In this document: positions 6,248 through 13,180 of the stretch, piece by piece
How the letters are laid out: the number at the start of each line of letters is the position of its first letter
How positions within the stretch are numbered: the stretch's first letter is position 1
The notes under the pieces: model-generated
The model's input: the letters and a program-made list of their open reading frames with translations, nothing else
The model's database searches: none
Told to the model about the DNA's origin: nothing
Source of the DNA: Bryobacteraceae bacterium
Lineage (GTDB): Bacteria; Acidobacteriota; Terriglobia; Bryobacterales; Bryobacteraceae
Assembly: GCA_030039005.1 (NCBI GenBank)
Contig: JASHQT010000489.1
Coordinates: 1 to 16,634 of the forward strand
Length of the DNA stretch: 16,634 nucleotides
Direction of reading: 5' to 3'
Translations under genes and position numbers: made by a program

Positions 6248-7222
6248 CTAATTCTCCGAGGGTTTCTCGACGTGATCGATAATCAAGGTTCGTATCTTGC
6301 CCCTCGACCGCACCAGCTTCAGCCCCAGCTGCTTGCGCACGGCATCTAGAAAAGGAGTACCTGTGGGTGCCGTCGGAACATCCGGGTTCGGATTGGGCGT
6401 CTTCGGAACGAAAGAAGGGGAAAACATCCCGCCCGGAAGCTCCAAGCTGAAATCGAATGCTCCTTTGAGGCCCGTCTGATCAATCACAGGCTTGTCCACT
6501 TCCCCGTAGAAGCGAGACCCGTAGTGGTAAATATCCAGGGCGAGCAGATCCATAGTCGTGTCCCGAGCCCCGATCCGAGTGGCGACTGGAGTTGCAGCGA
6601 ATAGGGCGGAAGTCCCGCACTGCGGCGGCCACACATCATCGGCTTTCGGAGGCGGAGGAAGGGGGCCCGTGGGCGCCAGTTTGAACATTTCAAATGAATC
6701 CGGACAGGGCGGTCCTTCGGAATGCGGAAGCAGCTTCGGCCCGAGTTTACCGGCCTCAGCGAGCCTTAGACCGAACACGGGGGCTTCCTTAGCTTCGAAA
6801 TGAACCTTCAGCTTGAAGCGGTCGGCCAGCAGAGACTGCATCATCAGGCGCATCTGATCCTTGGTGGGATTGCCATCCGCTTTCGCGTCGATCACGTAGT
6901 TTTCGCCCGCCCATTTTGGAAGTTGTGCACGCAACATTTCCTGCGAACGATCCAGATCGAGCTTGTACGCGAATCCAATGTAACCCCACAGCGGGAAGCT
7001 ATCGGAGAAATGGCCGCCCGGAGGTTTCGCAGTGCCGAGGTCCAGAAAAAAAGTCGGTTGCGTAAATGCGCCGGGCTTGGCAAGCCTGACTGAGGCCACC
7101 TCGAACGCCATCTTTCCTCCGGCCGCGGTCTGCCCGGCAGGAACATCAGGCCCTTGAGCTGGAAGGATGGAAATGGCCACGCTCACGGCCAAAAGAAGCA
7201 ATAAATTTCCGCCAGTTCTCAT
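6248..7222 (-). CDS. TIGR03435 family exported protein
   Basis: 324 residues, with AAGGAG just ahead of the ATG and a clear signal peptide (GGNLLLLLAVSVAISILPAQG). The family landmarks are present in order: 'FEVASVRLAKP' near residue 40, an 'SFPLWGYIGFAYKL' segment, 'MMQSLLADRFKLKVHFEAK' near 127-145, 'DQTGLKGAFDFSLE', and the ending 'QLGLKLVRSRGKIRTLIIDHVEKPSEN'. This is the TIGR03435 architecture, a family expanded in Solibacter-type Acidobacteria with no established biochemical role. It is full length and looks intact. It is convergent with the chimeric gene (35-nt gap) and divergent from the next secreted protein (93-nt gap). The protein is probably periplasmic. In other genomes such proteins sometimes accompany TonB-dependent receptors or signalling genes, but no such partner is in view here. 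Confidence 0.85.
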   Translation of the reverse strand: MRTGGNLLLLLAVSVAISILPAQGPDVPAGQTAAGGKMAFEVASVRLAKPGAFTQPTFFLDLGTAKPPGGHFSDSFPLWGYIGFAYKLDLDRSQEMLRAQLPKWAGENYVIDAKADGNPTKDQMRLMMQSLLADRFKLKVHFEAKEAPVFGLRLAEAGKLGPKLLPHSEGPPCPDSFEMFKLAPTGPLPPPPKADDVWPPQCGTSALFAATPVATRIGARDTTMDLLALDIYHYGSRFYGEVDKPVIDQTGLKGAFDFSLELPGGMFSPSFVPKTPNPNPDVPTAPTGTPFLDAVRKQLGLKLVRSRGKIRTLIIDHVEKPSEN

Positions 7223-7302
7223 CGCTCCTTCGCGACGCTATCACAGTTCCCCGCGGGACAAAAGCCGGGGTGCGCACCGCGCCGGATCGCCTCGGATTGG
7301 TG

Positions 7303-7308
7303 TATTCT
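7303..7308 (+). promoter_or_regulatory. Likely -10 box giving a leaderless transcript
   Basis: TATTCT ends exactly 7 nt before the ATG at 7316, so initiation should fall on or next to the start codon. No ribosome-binding site is present in the short gap. The toxin-antitoxin operon at 8233 has identical geometry. No clear -35 box is visible. Confidence 0.35.
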
Positions 7309-7315
7309 TACCCCA

Positions 7316-8185
7316 ATGCCGCGTCCGCTCCTCACTTTCGCGCTCCTGATTCTCGGCACGTCGCTGAACGCTCAGTGGCTGCATTATCCCACCGCCGGTG
7401 TGCCTCGCAAGCCTGACGGCGAAGTGAACATGTTCGCCCCCGCGCCTCGCATGGCGGACGGCAAACCCGACTTTTCCGGAGTCTGGACTACGGGCGAACC
7501 CTATGATCGCCGCTCGCATGGCTTGTCGAGTCCCAAGGACCTGCCGGCTCCGCACGATCCACAAAGTTATCCGCTCGCGCAGACCCCCGGCGACCCCACA
7601 GCCATCGTCGGTTCGCGCCAGATGGGCAACCTCGGTGTCGATCTTCCCGGCGGCCTGCCTTATCAACCTTGGCTTCGGGCGCTGGTGAAACATCGCACCG
7701 GCAACGACGCGATCGAGGACCCCCACATCCGGTGCTTGCCCGACAATTTTATCCGCGCGTACGGCATGCCGCATCTGCTGAAGTTCGTCCACACGCCGAA
7801 CCTTCTGGTGGTGCTCGATGAAATGAATGCAGCTTATCGCCAGGTGTTCACGGATGCCCGGCCGTTACCTAAAGATCCGGACCCCTCATGGCAGGGCTAC
7901 TCGTCGGGCAAGTGGTCGGGGGATACGCTTATCATCGACACCGTCGGGCTGCATGACGATACGTGGATCGATTGGAACGGTAGCGTCGTCACCGAGGCCG
8001 CGAAGGTGCGGGAACAGATTCGGCGGCCGGACTTCGGGCACCTGATTATCCAGGTCACCGTCGACGATCCCAAGGCCTATACCAAGCCGTGGAGCGTCAC
8101 CTTGCAGGAGCGCATCATGGTGGATACGGACCTGGTGGATGAGATCTGCGTCGAGAACGAGCAGTCGCTCCAGCACCTACACTGA
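7316..8185 (+). CDS. Secreted hypothetical protein with 'PDFSGVW' motif (acidobacterial type)
   Basis: 289 residues with an N-terminal signal peptide (RPLLTFALLILGTSLNAQ). 'RMADGKPDFSGVW' near residue 50 and the C-terminal 'RRPDFGHLIIQVTVDDPKAYTKPW' followed by 'ICVENEQ' are landmarks of a large group of secreted acidobacterial proteins that lack an assigned function. The middle contains 'DPHIRCLPDNFIRAYGMPHLLKFVHTP' and 'YSSGKWSGDTLIIDTVGLHDDTWID', also typical of that group and suggestive of a beta-rich fold. No catalytic triad or metal motif is evident. The protein appears complete, ending in TGA at 8183-8185. It stands alone, 47 nt before the toxin-antitoxin operon, with a probable leaderless start. 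Confidence 0.75.
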   Translation: MPRPLLTFALLILGTSLNAQWLHYPTAGVPRKPDGEVNMFAPAPRMADGKPDFSGVWTTGEPYDRRSHGLSSPKDLPAPHDPQSYPLAQTPGDPTAIVGSRQMGNLGVDLPGGLPYQPWLRALVKHRTGNDAIEDPHIRCLPDNFIRAYGMPHLLKFVHTPNLLVVLDEMNAAYRQVFTDARPLPKDPDPSWQGYSSGKWSGDTLIIDTVGLHDDTWIDWNGSVVTEAAKVREQIRRPDFGHLIIQVTVDDPKAYTKPWSVTLQERIMVDTDLVDEICVENEQSLQHLH

Positions 8186-8216
8186 CGTTCGTGCCCCGTA
8201 GGCCTCCTCCGCGAGG

Positions 8217-8230
8217 TGCTACAATGTAGC
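8217..8230 (+). promoter_or_regulatory. Extended -10 promoter overlapped by a palindromic operator (toxin-antitoxin operon)
   Basis: TG-C-TACAAT (8217-8225) is an extended -10 element whose last base lies 7 nt before the ATG at 8233, implying a leaderless transcript. The same bases lie in a perfect inverted repeat, GCTACA-A-TGTAGC (8218-8230). A palindrome sitting on the -10 box of an antitoxin gene is the expected place for autorepression by the antitoxin or the toxin-antitoxin complex. No -35 box is apparent. Confidence 0.55.
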
Positions 8231-8232
8231 AA

Positions 8233-8481
8233 ATGAGGAAGACATCGGTTCGCGAACTCCATATTCGAACGTCAGAGTTGGTACGCGAGGCAGCCGAAGG
8301 CGGCGTAATCGTGATCGAGCGGCGTGGAGAGCCGGTAGCGGAGTTACGCCCTATTTCACGCCCTCAGCGCATCGGAGCAGACCGGAAAGCTCGGATATTC
8401 GCTTCCATGCGGAAAATCTGGGACCGAATGGACCAAGTGGGCGACAGCGCGAAAATTCTCGAAGACGACCGGAATCGATAA
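8233..8481 (+). CDS. Type II antitoxin, Phd/YefM family
   Basis: An 82-residue protein opening with 'MRKTSVRELHIRTSELVREA', followed by 'GGVIVIERRGEPVAELRPI', the Phd/YefM antitoxin fold in which an N-terminal domain dimerises and binds operator DNA. The charged C-terminal half (GADRKARIFASMRKIWDRMDQVGDSAKILEDDRNR) would be disordered until it wraps and blocks the toxin's active site. The toxin gene follows after 5 nt, the usual antitoxin-first order. A palindrome over the -10 box just upstream fits autoregulation. Length is normal for the family and the gene is intact. Confidence 0.88.
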   Translation: MRKTSVRELHIRTSELVREAAEGGVIVIERRGEPVAELRPISRPQRIGADRKARIFASMRKIWDRMDQVGDSAKILEDDRNR

Positions 8482-8486
8482 CGGCT

Positions 8487-8912
8487 ATGTACTTCGATAC
8501 GTCGTACATCGCAAAGTTCTACTTCAACGAACCTAAGTCGGTCCGCGTTCGAGAACTAGTCCGGAGATCGGACGGCATCTATTCATCGCTCTGGTCGTTC
8601 GCGGAGTTTCATGCCGTACTCCATCGGCGATTGCGGGAAGGCGCAAGTTCCTCGAGCGATGCCCGCGATCTTGCCGCGCGCTTCTCCGAACATGTCGAAG
8701 ACCGGTTGTGGAACCTCATTCCAGTCAGCCAGACCCTCCTGCGGAGGACAAGCGCGCTCATGCTGTCCGCTCCGCAAGACCTCTTCCTGCGGACCGCCGA
8801 CGCTGTACACCTGACCACGGCGCAGGAAGCCGGTGAGCGCGAGGTCTGGACCAACGACCGCCACATGTTGGCCGCCGCCCCTTACTTTGGATTATCCGGC
8901 CGGTCCGTTTGA
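8487..8912 (+). CDS. vapC: PIN-domain ribonuclease toxin (VapC type)
   Basis: 141 residues with the PIN-domain acidic residues in place: D4 in 'MYFDTSYIAKFY', E40 in 'FAEFHAVL', D105 in 'LRTADAVHLTTA' and D124 in 'WTNDRHML'. VapC toxins are Mg2+-dependent RNases that cut tRNA or rRNA when not held by their antitoxin. The gene follows the Phd/YefM-type antitoxin by 5 nt and has only a weak ribosome-binding site, so translational coupling is likely. Its last 31 nt overlap the 3' end of the opposing flavoprotein gene (stops at 8910-8912 on plus and 8882-8884 on minus). All motif residues are kept, so it is probably functional. The RNA target cannot be read from sequence. Confidence 0.9.
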   Translation: MYFDTSYIAKFYFNEPKSVRVRELVRRSDGIYSSLWSFAEFHAVLHRRLREGASSSSDARDLAARFSEHVEDRLWNLIPVSQTLLRRTSALMLSAPQDLFLRTADAVHLTTAQEAGEREVWTNDRHMLAAAPYFGLSGRSV

Positions 8913-10063
8913 AGCAGCCCGGCGGCTTGTCGCCCTCGCCGCCGCCGCGCCCAAAACGGCGCATCTGGCCAACGATCCTCCTGACTGTAGAACCATTGCC
9001 GGCGCGATTCGTAGGCGCTTCGAATTCCGCCGATCAGCCGCCCGTAGCTCGCCGAGGTCTCTTCGGCTTCTTCGCCCTGCAGCAAACGATCCGCCGCTTC
9101 GGCCGACGCTAATCCCGTGAACAGCGCATTGAGCAGGCCCTGCGACGCCAACGGATCGAAATGAATGGCCGCATCTCCGGCGGCGAACCATCCGTCGCCG
9201 GCCGCCGGAGCGAGCGCACCGCCGTTGGCAATCGTGAGTTTTACTTCGGCGTCGCTCGCAAACCCACACTCTTTCAGCGCTGCTGTTAATGTTCGGGCCT
9301 CCGCGCTCCGCCCGAGAAGCGATTCCCGGGATCGCGCCGAGCGTGCTGAAGGGAGATCGGGATCGGTGTGGAACGCGAGTACGCGCCGGCCTTGCGGCAG
9401 CGGAGCGCTATACCACCAGCCCTCCTCCACTGCCTCGAGCAGCGTGAAGCCGGCCGTGGCCGGCGTTTCCTGGCGCACGGCACCGTGCAGCCACGCGCAG
9501 ACCATACGCGGCTCCCGCGACTCCTCGCGTGCACCCAATCGCCGGGCCAGCGTGGCAAACTTACCCGAGGCGTCGATCAGCACTTGCGCGCGAGCCCGCA
9601 TGCTCGATTCTCCGTTCGCAGCCAGCGTCGCGAACCAACCCGCGCCTGACCGATCTGCTTCCACATCCTGTATTCGCGCCGGCGCGAGCAACACCGCGCC
9701 GCGCGCGGCCGCGATTCGGCGCAGCCACGCATCGAAACGCACCCGGTCGATATGCCAGCCGCATCCATCCGGATCACGCAGGAAATCGGTTTCCGCCGCG
9801 TCTTCACTGCCCCACACGGATCGATTCCCGTACCACGCTACATGCTCTTCGCCGAGAAACGATTCGAGCAGCCCCATGTCGGCAAACAACCCGCGAGCCG
9901 CGGGCGCAAGCGATTCCCCCACCACAGGCGAGGTGGAACCGAAGTCCCGGCAATCCACTAACAGGACGCTGTGCGTCGGCGCCAGATTCAAGGCGGCCGT
10001 CGCGCCGGCGGGCCCCGCGCCCACCACCAATACCTCGGTTTCGATCACCTTGGTTTCGGGCAC
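8882..10063 (-). CDS. LodB-like FAD-dependent oxidoreductase (probable CTQ maturation factor)
   Basis: 394 residues from a GTG at complement 10061-10063; a second GTG at 10048 is also possible. The N-terminus has the dinucleotide-binding motif VLVVGAGPAGATAA, then GESLAPAARGL and, near the C-terminus, GDGWFAAGDAAIHFDPLASQGLLNAL, the FAD-contacting 'GDAAxxxDPxxSxG' segment of the tryptophan-halogenase-like/geranylgeranyl-reductase superfamily. LodB proteins are flavoenzymes needed to form the cysteine tryptophylquinone cofactor of LodA-type oxidases. Here the gene starts 11 nt after the stop of a LodA-like gene on the same strand, which strongly supports that role. The open frame continues upstream to 10522 only as an overlap with the LodA frame. 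The 3' end overlaps the vapC end by 31 nt. Confidence 0.8.
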   Translation of the reverse strand: MPETKVIETEVLVVGAGPAGATAALNLAPTHSVLLVDCRDFGSTSPVVGESLAPAARGLFADMGLLESFLGEEHVAWYGNRSVWGSEDAAETDFLRDPDGCGWHIDRVRFDAWLRRIAAARGAVLLAPARIQDVEADRSGAGWFATLAANGESSMRARAQVLIDASGKFATLARRLGAREESREPRMVCAWLHGAVRQETPATAGFTLLEAVEEGWWYSAPLPQGRRVLAFHTDPDLPSARSARSRESLLGRSAEARTLTAALKECGFASDAEVKLTIANGGALAPAAGDGWFAAGDAAIHFDPLASQGLLNALFTGLASAEAADRLLQGEEAEETSASYGRLIGGIRSAYESRRQWFYSQEDRWPDAPFWARRRRGRQAAGLLQTDRPDNPK

Positions 10064-10074
10064 CTCGATGTCAA

Positions 10075-12993
10075 TCAGCCGCGGCGCAGGCCGTATGGAA
10101 AGCGGTGCACTTTCTCGATGCCCGTCAGATCGATTCGCTCCGCCTCGTACGGCGATTCTTCGCGCTCCACACCGTGCTCGGATTTCGCGAGCGTCGCCAG
10201 CCGCCGCCGCGTCTCCGGCGGCAGGTTCTCTACTTGCATTTCCGTTGGGAATGCGGCATCTCCGGGCCCCGGAAGCTGTTCCACCACGCCCATATGGCCG
10301 AAATGCTGGATCATATTGTTGATCTGATCCGTATAGCTTTTGCTGCCTAGCGGGCGAATCCACGCGGCTCGATTCGCGAACGCCGCCATCCGTTCGGCGA
10401 GCGGCTTTCCCCTGTCCATCACGATCTCGTAGTTGGCGTGCGCGAGCACCTGGTTCGGCACGCGCGCCGGCCAGAACGTCGGCACGTAAGGATCGTACGT
10501 CGCCTGGTATCCGGAGCGGCAACTGGCCGTGTCCGTCTGCCAGGGGATGGCCATCCAGCGCGTGATGCCGCCCGGCAGCTGGCCGCCTTGAATCGGGCCG
10601 TTGGGCAGCATCAATGTATCGGGAATCAGTTCGGCGCCGTAGGAATAGGGTTCCACCCAGCCCTCTTTCGCATGCATCACCCGGAAGGGGCCCATGTACA
10701 TTTGCGTATATCTCATTGGCCAGGTCATTTCACAACCCGGATGAAACGCGTCGGCGAGGCAGAATTCGAGCGATCCCCGGTCCAGCATCGCAGGCTGGTC
10801 GATCACCGGCACGTCTTCGATGCGGCGCGGCGGCTCGCGCTGGGGATCGTAATCGGAGTCGAAATCTCCCTTGGCCCATTGTTGGAGCATGCGCAGTTGG
10901 GTATCGGTAAGGCTGGCGTATTGGCGCGGCGATTCCACCGGAGGAATGTTCATCGCATCGCCGTAGTTCCAGGGCAGCGGCTGCGGCGCCCATGCGTCGC
11001 GGTCGAACACCCGAAACTCGTTCGCGATCGTCTGCCGCAGTTCCTGATCGGCCGGATCGTTCCGCGAAAGCCGGTCCAGCCATTTGGGCGTCGAGAGATT
11101 CCTCCACCCGCCCCACCCGAAAGCGCCCGCGTATCCCTTGTTCACCCACTGCAGATTCGAGAGCCGCTCGAAGATGGGCCGGATGTCGCGATCGAAGGAA
11201 GGACGCCCCGGCTTGGGAATCAGATTGGCCTGGATGGCTACGTCGCGCATCAGGTCCCACATCGTGCGCACGGATTTCTGTTGCGGCGCGTAGTCCGGTG
11301 GCGCCACCACCACCCACGCCGGCATCACTTCCAGCTTCTGCCCCTCGTAATGCACCTCGGCCGTTACCGGACCGTCGGAGACGTCATCGTGCCAGCCTTC
11401 GTTGTTGGCGAACGTGACGGCCTTCGAGCCATCGAACGAAGCCGATACACCGCGCCCTCCCAGCACGATCAGCCGGCCTTCCTCGTCGGTCCGCAGTTCG
11501 CCCAGGTACACCGGCGTGTTCACGAATTTGCCGGTATCGAAGGTGTGCGGCGGCCCGCCGTGCGTGTTGCGCCCGGAGATGTGCCGCGGGCCTGGATCGA
11601 TGATCAGGCTCGCGCGATCCGACACGGTCGAGTTCCGCAAGAGCGATGGCAGCGCGGAGGCAGCCTCGGGAATGTCGAGGGCCATCTGAAACTGATACCA
11701 GGCCGCCTTCTTGTTCGCCAGATGCACTTTCCAGTGCACCTGCGCATTGGACGCGTTGAGCTCACAAACAGCCTGGCCCTCCGCGTTGAGCCCGTACACC
11801 CGGAATCGCGCGCCCTGGCGCTTGAGCGAACCGGCCGAATCGCGATAAAACCCCCACGGCTCGGGTTTGGGATCCGCCACTTCCGGCCCAAGAAAAAACT
11901 CATCTTGGCTATTGCCGACGCGCGCCACGCCGATTCCGGGATAAATGGCCGCTTTCACCACGCATTTGTCGCGTAACTCGGGCAGCGCTTGCGCCGGACG
12001 CGGTTCGCCCGGTTCGCGCGTGGGAACTCCGTTCGCGTCGCGGCGCTCCTCGGCGCTCGCCGCATACACTACCCGCCGCGCATCGGAAATACTTCCCTGC
12101 GGCCGATGCTCGGCCAGGCAATGCCAGGGATTGAATGCCAGATTCTCGCCGTAGCCGGCTTGTCCCAGCGCGTCGACGTCTTGACGCAGCAGAATGAGCG
12201 TGGCAACGTGTACCGGTTTGCTTTCGCTCTCTTCCCAGCGTACGGTTGCTTGATCGAGCGGCATCTTCGCCGGATCGGTGCGGAACTGGACCAGGAATCG
12301 AAACCGTGCTTCCCGCTCGCTCAGGCGGCGTGCCAGATCCGAGGCCAGGTAGTCCGGGTCGTTCGGCGGCTGCGTGCCGTCGTGTTGTTCGGGCTCCAGC
12401 TTGTATTTCACAAACCGGTCTTTCCCGAAGGAATACGGAAGCCCGCTCCAATAAGACGTGGTGAGAACGCTCGCCACCACCTTTTCCATTTCCTTCAGCA
12501 GACGCGCCGTGACCGGATGCGTTCGCAGATACGGCTCGTAATTGCCGCCCACCACGCCCGCTTCCGTGAATTCGCACATGTCGCGCGCCGTGTCCACGAA
12601 AAAGACGTCGAAGTTCTGGAGCAGGAAATCCTGCGTGTCCCCGTCGCCGAGCAACTTCGGGCCGGGCACGCCGAAAAGTTTCAGCCCTATTCCGCACGTG
12701 GTCTTCAGGTCCGGATTCGTGGGGAGCGTATCGCTCGCAAAGCGCACCCAGGCGCGCAAGCTCCCCTGTGATGCAAACACGCCCACTCGCAGCTCCTGCG
12801 CGAGATCGGGCAGAATCTCGAAACGTCCATGGACGATTCCATGCGGCTTCAGAAATACCGGACGCTTCGCCGGCCGTTGCCCCAGCCGGATCCGGCGCGT
12901 CTGCACGATATCCACGAACATCTGGCGCAGGCGGCCGATAGGATCGTCCGCGCAATCGAAACAGGGCCGCTCGGGGTTAATTTTTTCAGGCAT
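10075..12993 (-). CDS. Catalase-like domain fused to LodA/GoxA-type CTQ-dependent amine oxidase
   Basis: 972 residues, no signal peptide, so probably cytoplasmic. Residues about 40-325 are catalase-like: distal-His candidates in 'LKPHGIVHGRFEI' (H51, H55), 'AWVRFASD' (81-88), the Asn-containing 'LLQNFDVFFVD' (N127), and 'NPWHCLAEHRPQGSISDARRVVYAAS' with Tyr310 as a possible proximal heme ligand, as in small catalase-related proteins. Residues about 345-930 match LodA/GoxA oxidases: 'IYPGIGVARVGNSQDEFFLGPE', 'IIDPGPRHISG', 'FGWGGWRN', 'LADAFHPGCEMTWPMR', 'RWMAIPWQTDTASC'. The CTQ cofactor would join a Cys (Cys754 or Cys744) to a Trp (Trp818 or Trp813); Cys754-Trp818 spacing is close to that in Marinomonas LodA. 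Such enzymes oxidise amino acids to the aldehyde or keto acid plus NH3 and H2O2. The LodB-like partner follows. Confidence 0.82.
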   Translation of the reverse strand: MPEKINPERPCFDCADDPIGRLRQMFVDIVQTRRIRLGQRPAKRPVFLKPHGIVHGRFEILPDLAQELRVGVFASQGSLRAWVRFASDTLPTNPDLKTTCGIGLKLFGVPGPKLLGDGDTQDFLLQNFDVFFVDTARDMCEFTEAGVVGGNYEPYLRTHPVTARLLKEMEKVVASVLTTSYWSGLPYSFGKDRFVKYKLEPEQHDGTQPPNDPDYLASDLARRLSEREARFRFLVQFRTDPAKMPLDQATVRWEESESKPVHVATLILLRQDVDALGQAGYGENLAFNPWHCLAEHRPQGSISDARRVVYAASAEERRDANGVPTREPGEPRPAQALPELRDKCVVKAAIYPGIGVARVGNSQDEFFLGPEVADPKPEPWGFYRDSAGSLKRQGARFRVYGLNAEGQAVCELNASNAQVHWKVHLANKKAAWYQFQMALDIPEAASALPSLLRNSTVSDRASLIIDPGPRHISGRNTHGGPPHTFDTGKFVNTPVYLGELRTDEEGRLIVLGGRGVSASFDGSKAVTFANNEGWHDDVSDGPVTAEVHYEGQKLEVMPAWVVVAPPDYAPQQKSVRTMWDLMRDVAIQANLIPKPGRPSFDRDIRPIFERLSNLQWVNKGYAGAFGWGGWRNLSTPKWLDRLSRNDPADQELRQTIANEFRVFDRDAWAPQPLPWNYGDAMNIPPVESPRQYASLTDTQLRMLQQWAKGDFDSDYDPQREPPRRIEDVPVIDQPAMLDRGSLEFCLADAFHPGCEMTWPMRYTQMYMGPFRVMHAKEGWVEPYSYGAELIPDTLMLPNGPIQGGQLPGGITRWMAIPWQTDTASCRSGYQATYDPYVPTFWPARVPNQVLAHANYEIVMDRGKPLAERMAAFANRAAWIRPLGSKSYTDQINNMIQHFGHMGVVEQLPGPGDAAFPTEMQVENLPPETRRRLATLAKSEHGVEREESPYEAERIDLTGIEKVHRFPYGLRRG

Positions 12994-13032
12994 GGGAAAT
13001 TCGGAAGCTCCACAGCATTACGCATCCGGTAA

Positions 13033-13060
13033 TTTATAGCGCCTGCACCCGTGCTGTCAA
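13033..13060 (-). promoter_or_regulatory. Near-consensus sigma-70 promoter of the oxidase operon
   Basis: On the minus strand TTGACA (complement 13055-13060, perfect match), a 16-nt spacer, then TATAAA (complement 13033-13038, five of six). Transcription should start near 13026, about 32 nt before the ATG at 12993. The ribosome-binding site is poor (GGAG lies about 14 nt from the ATG). It separates this operon from the TPR lipoprotein gene upstream on the same strand. Confidence 0.65.
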
Positions 13061-13120
13061 TTGTTAGGGGGGATATTATCGCCGATTATTCGAATTTTAA
13101 CAATGTTGCTGCTGTATTTC

Positions 13121-13145
13121 GCGCCGGATTCCGGGTCGCCGGCGC
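13121..13145. repeat. GC-rich inverted repeat downstream of the TPR lipoprotein gene
   Basis: GCGCCGG (13121-13127) and CCGGCGC (13139-13145) form a perfect 7-bp stem with an 11-nt loop, 36 nt past the TPR gene stop on the minus strand. No T-tract follows, so it is a possible weak or Rho-dependent terminator rather than a classical one. The stretch between it and the oxidase promoter (13061-13120) is AT-rich and holds nothing else recognisable. Confidence 0.35.
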
Positions 13146-13180
13146 GCGGTTAACGAAGGCTGCGGCGTCTGCGAGGGGAA

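Noticed and set aside
9165..10322. 385-codon plus-strand open frame opposite the flavoprotein gene
   Set aside because: Ser/Ala/Arg-rich translation without motifs, entirely antisense to a gene with clear FAD motifs.
10064..10522. N-terminal extension of the LodB-like frame upstream of 10063
   Set aside because: It lies in another frame of the LodA C-terminus, and the FAD motif begins only after 10048; the added sequence is Arg/Gly-rich with no homologous look.
10438..11976. 512-codon open frame on the plus strand opposite the oxidase gene
   Set aside because: It is antisense to a well-recognised LodA domain; its Arg/Pro/His-rich translation has no family features and is a by-product of high GC at third positions.
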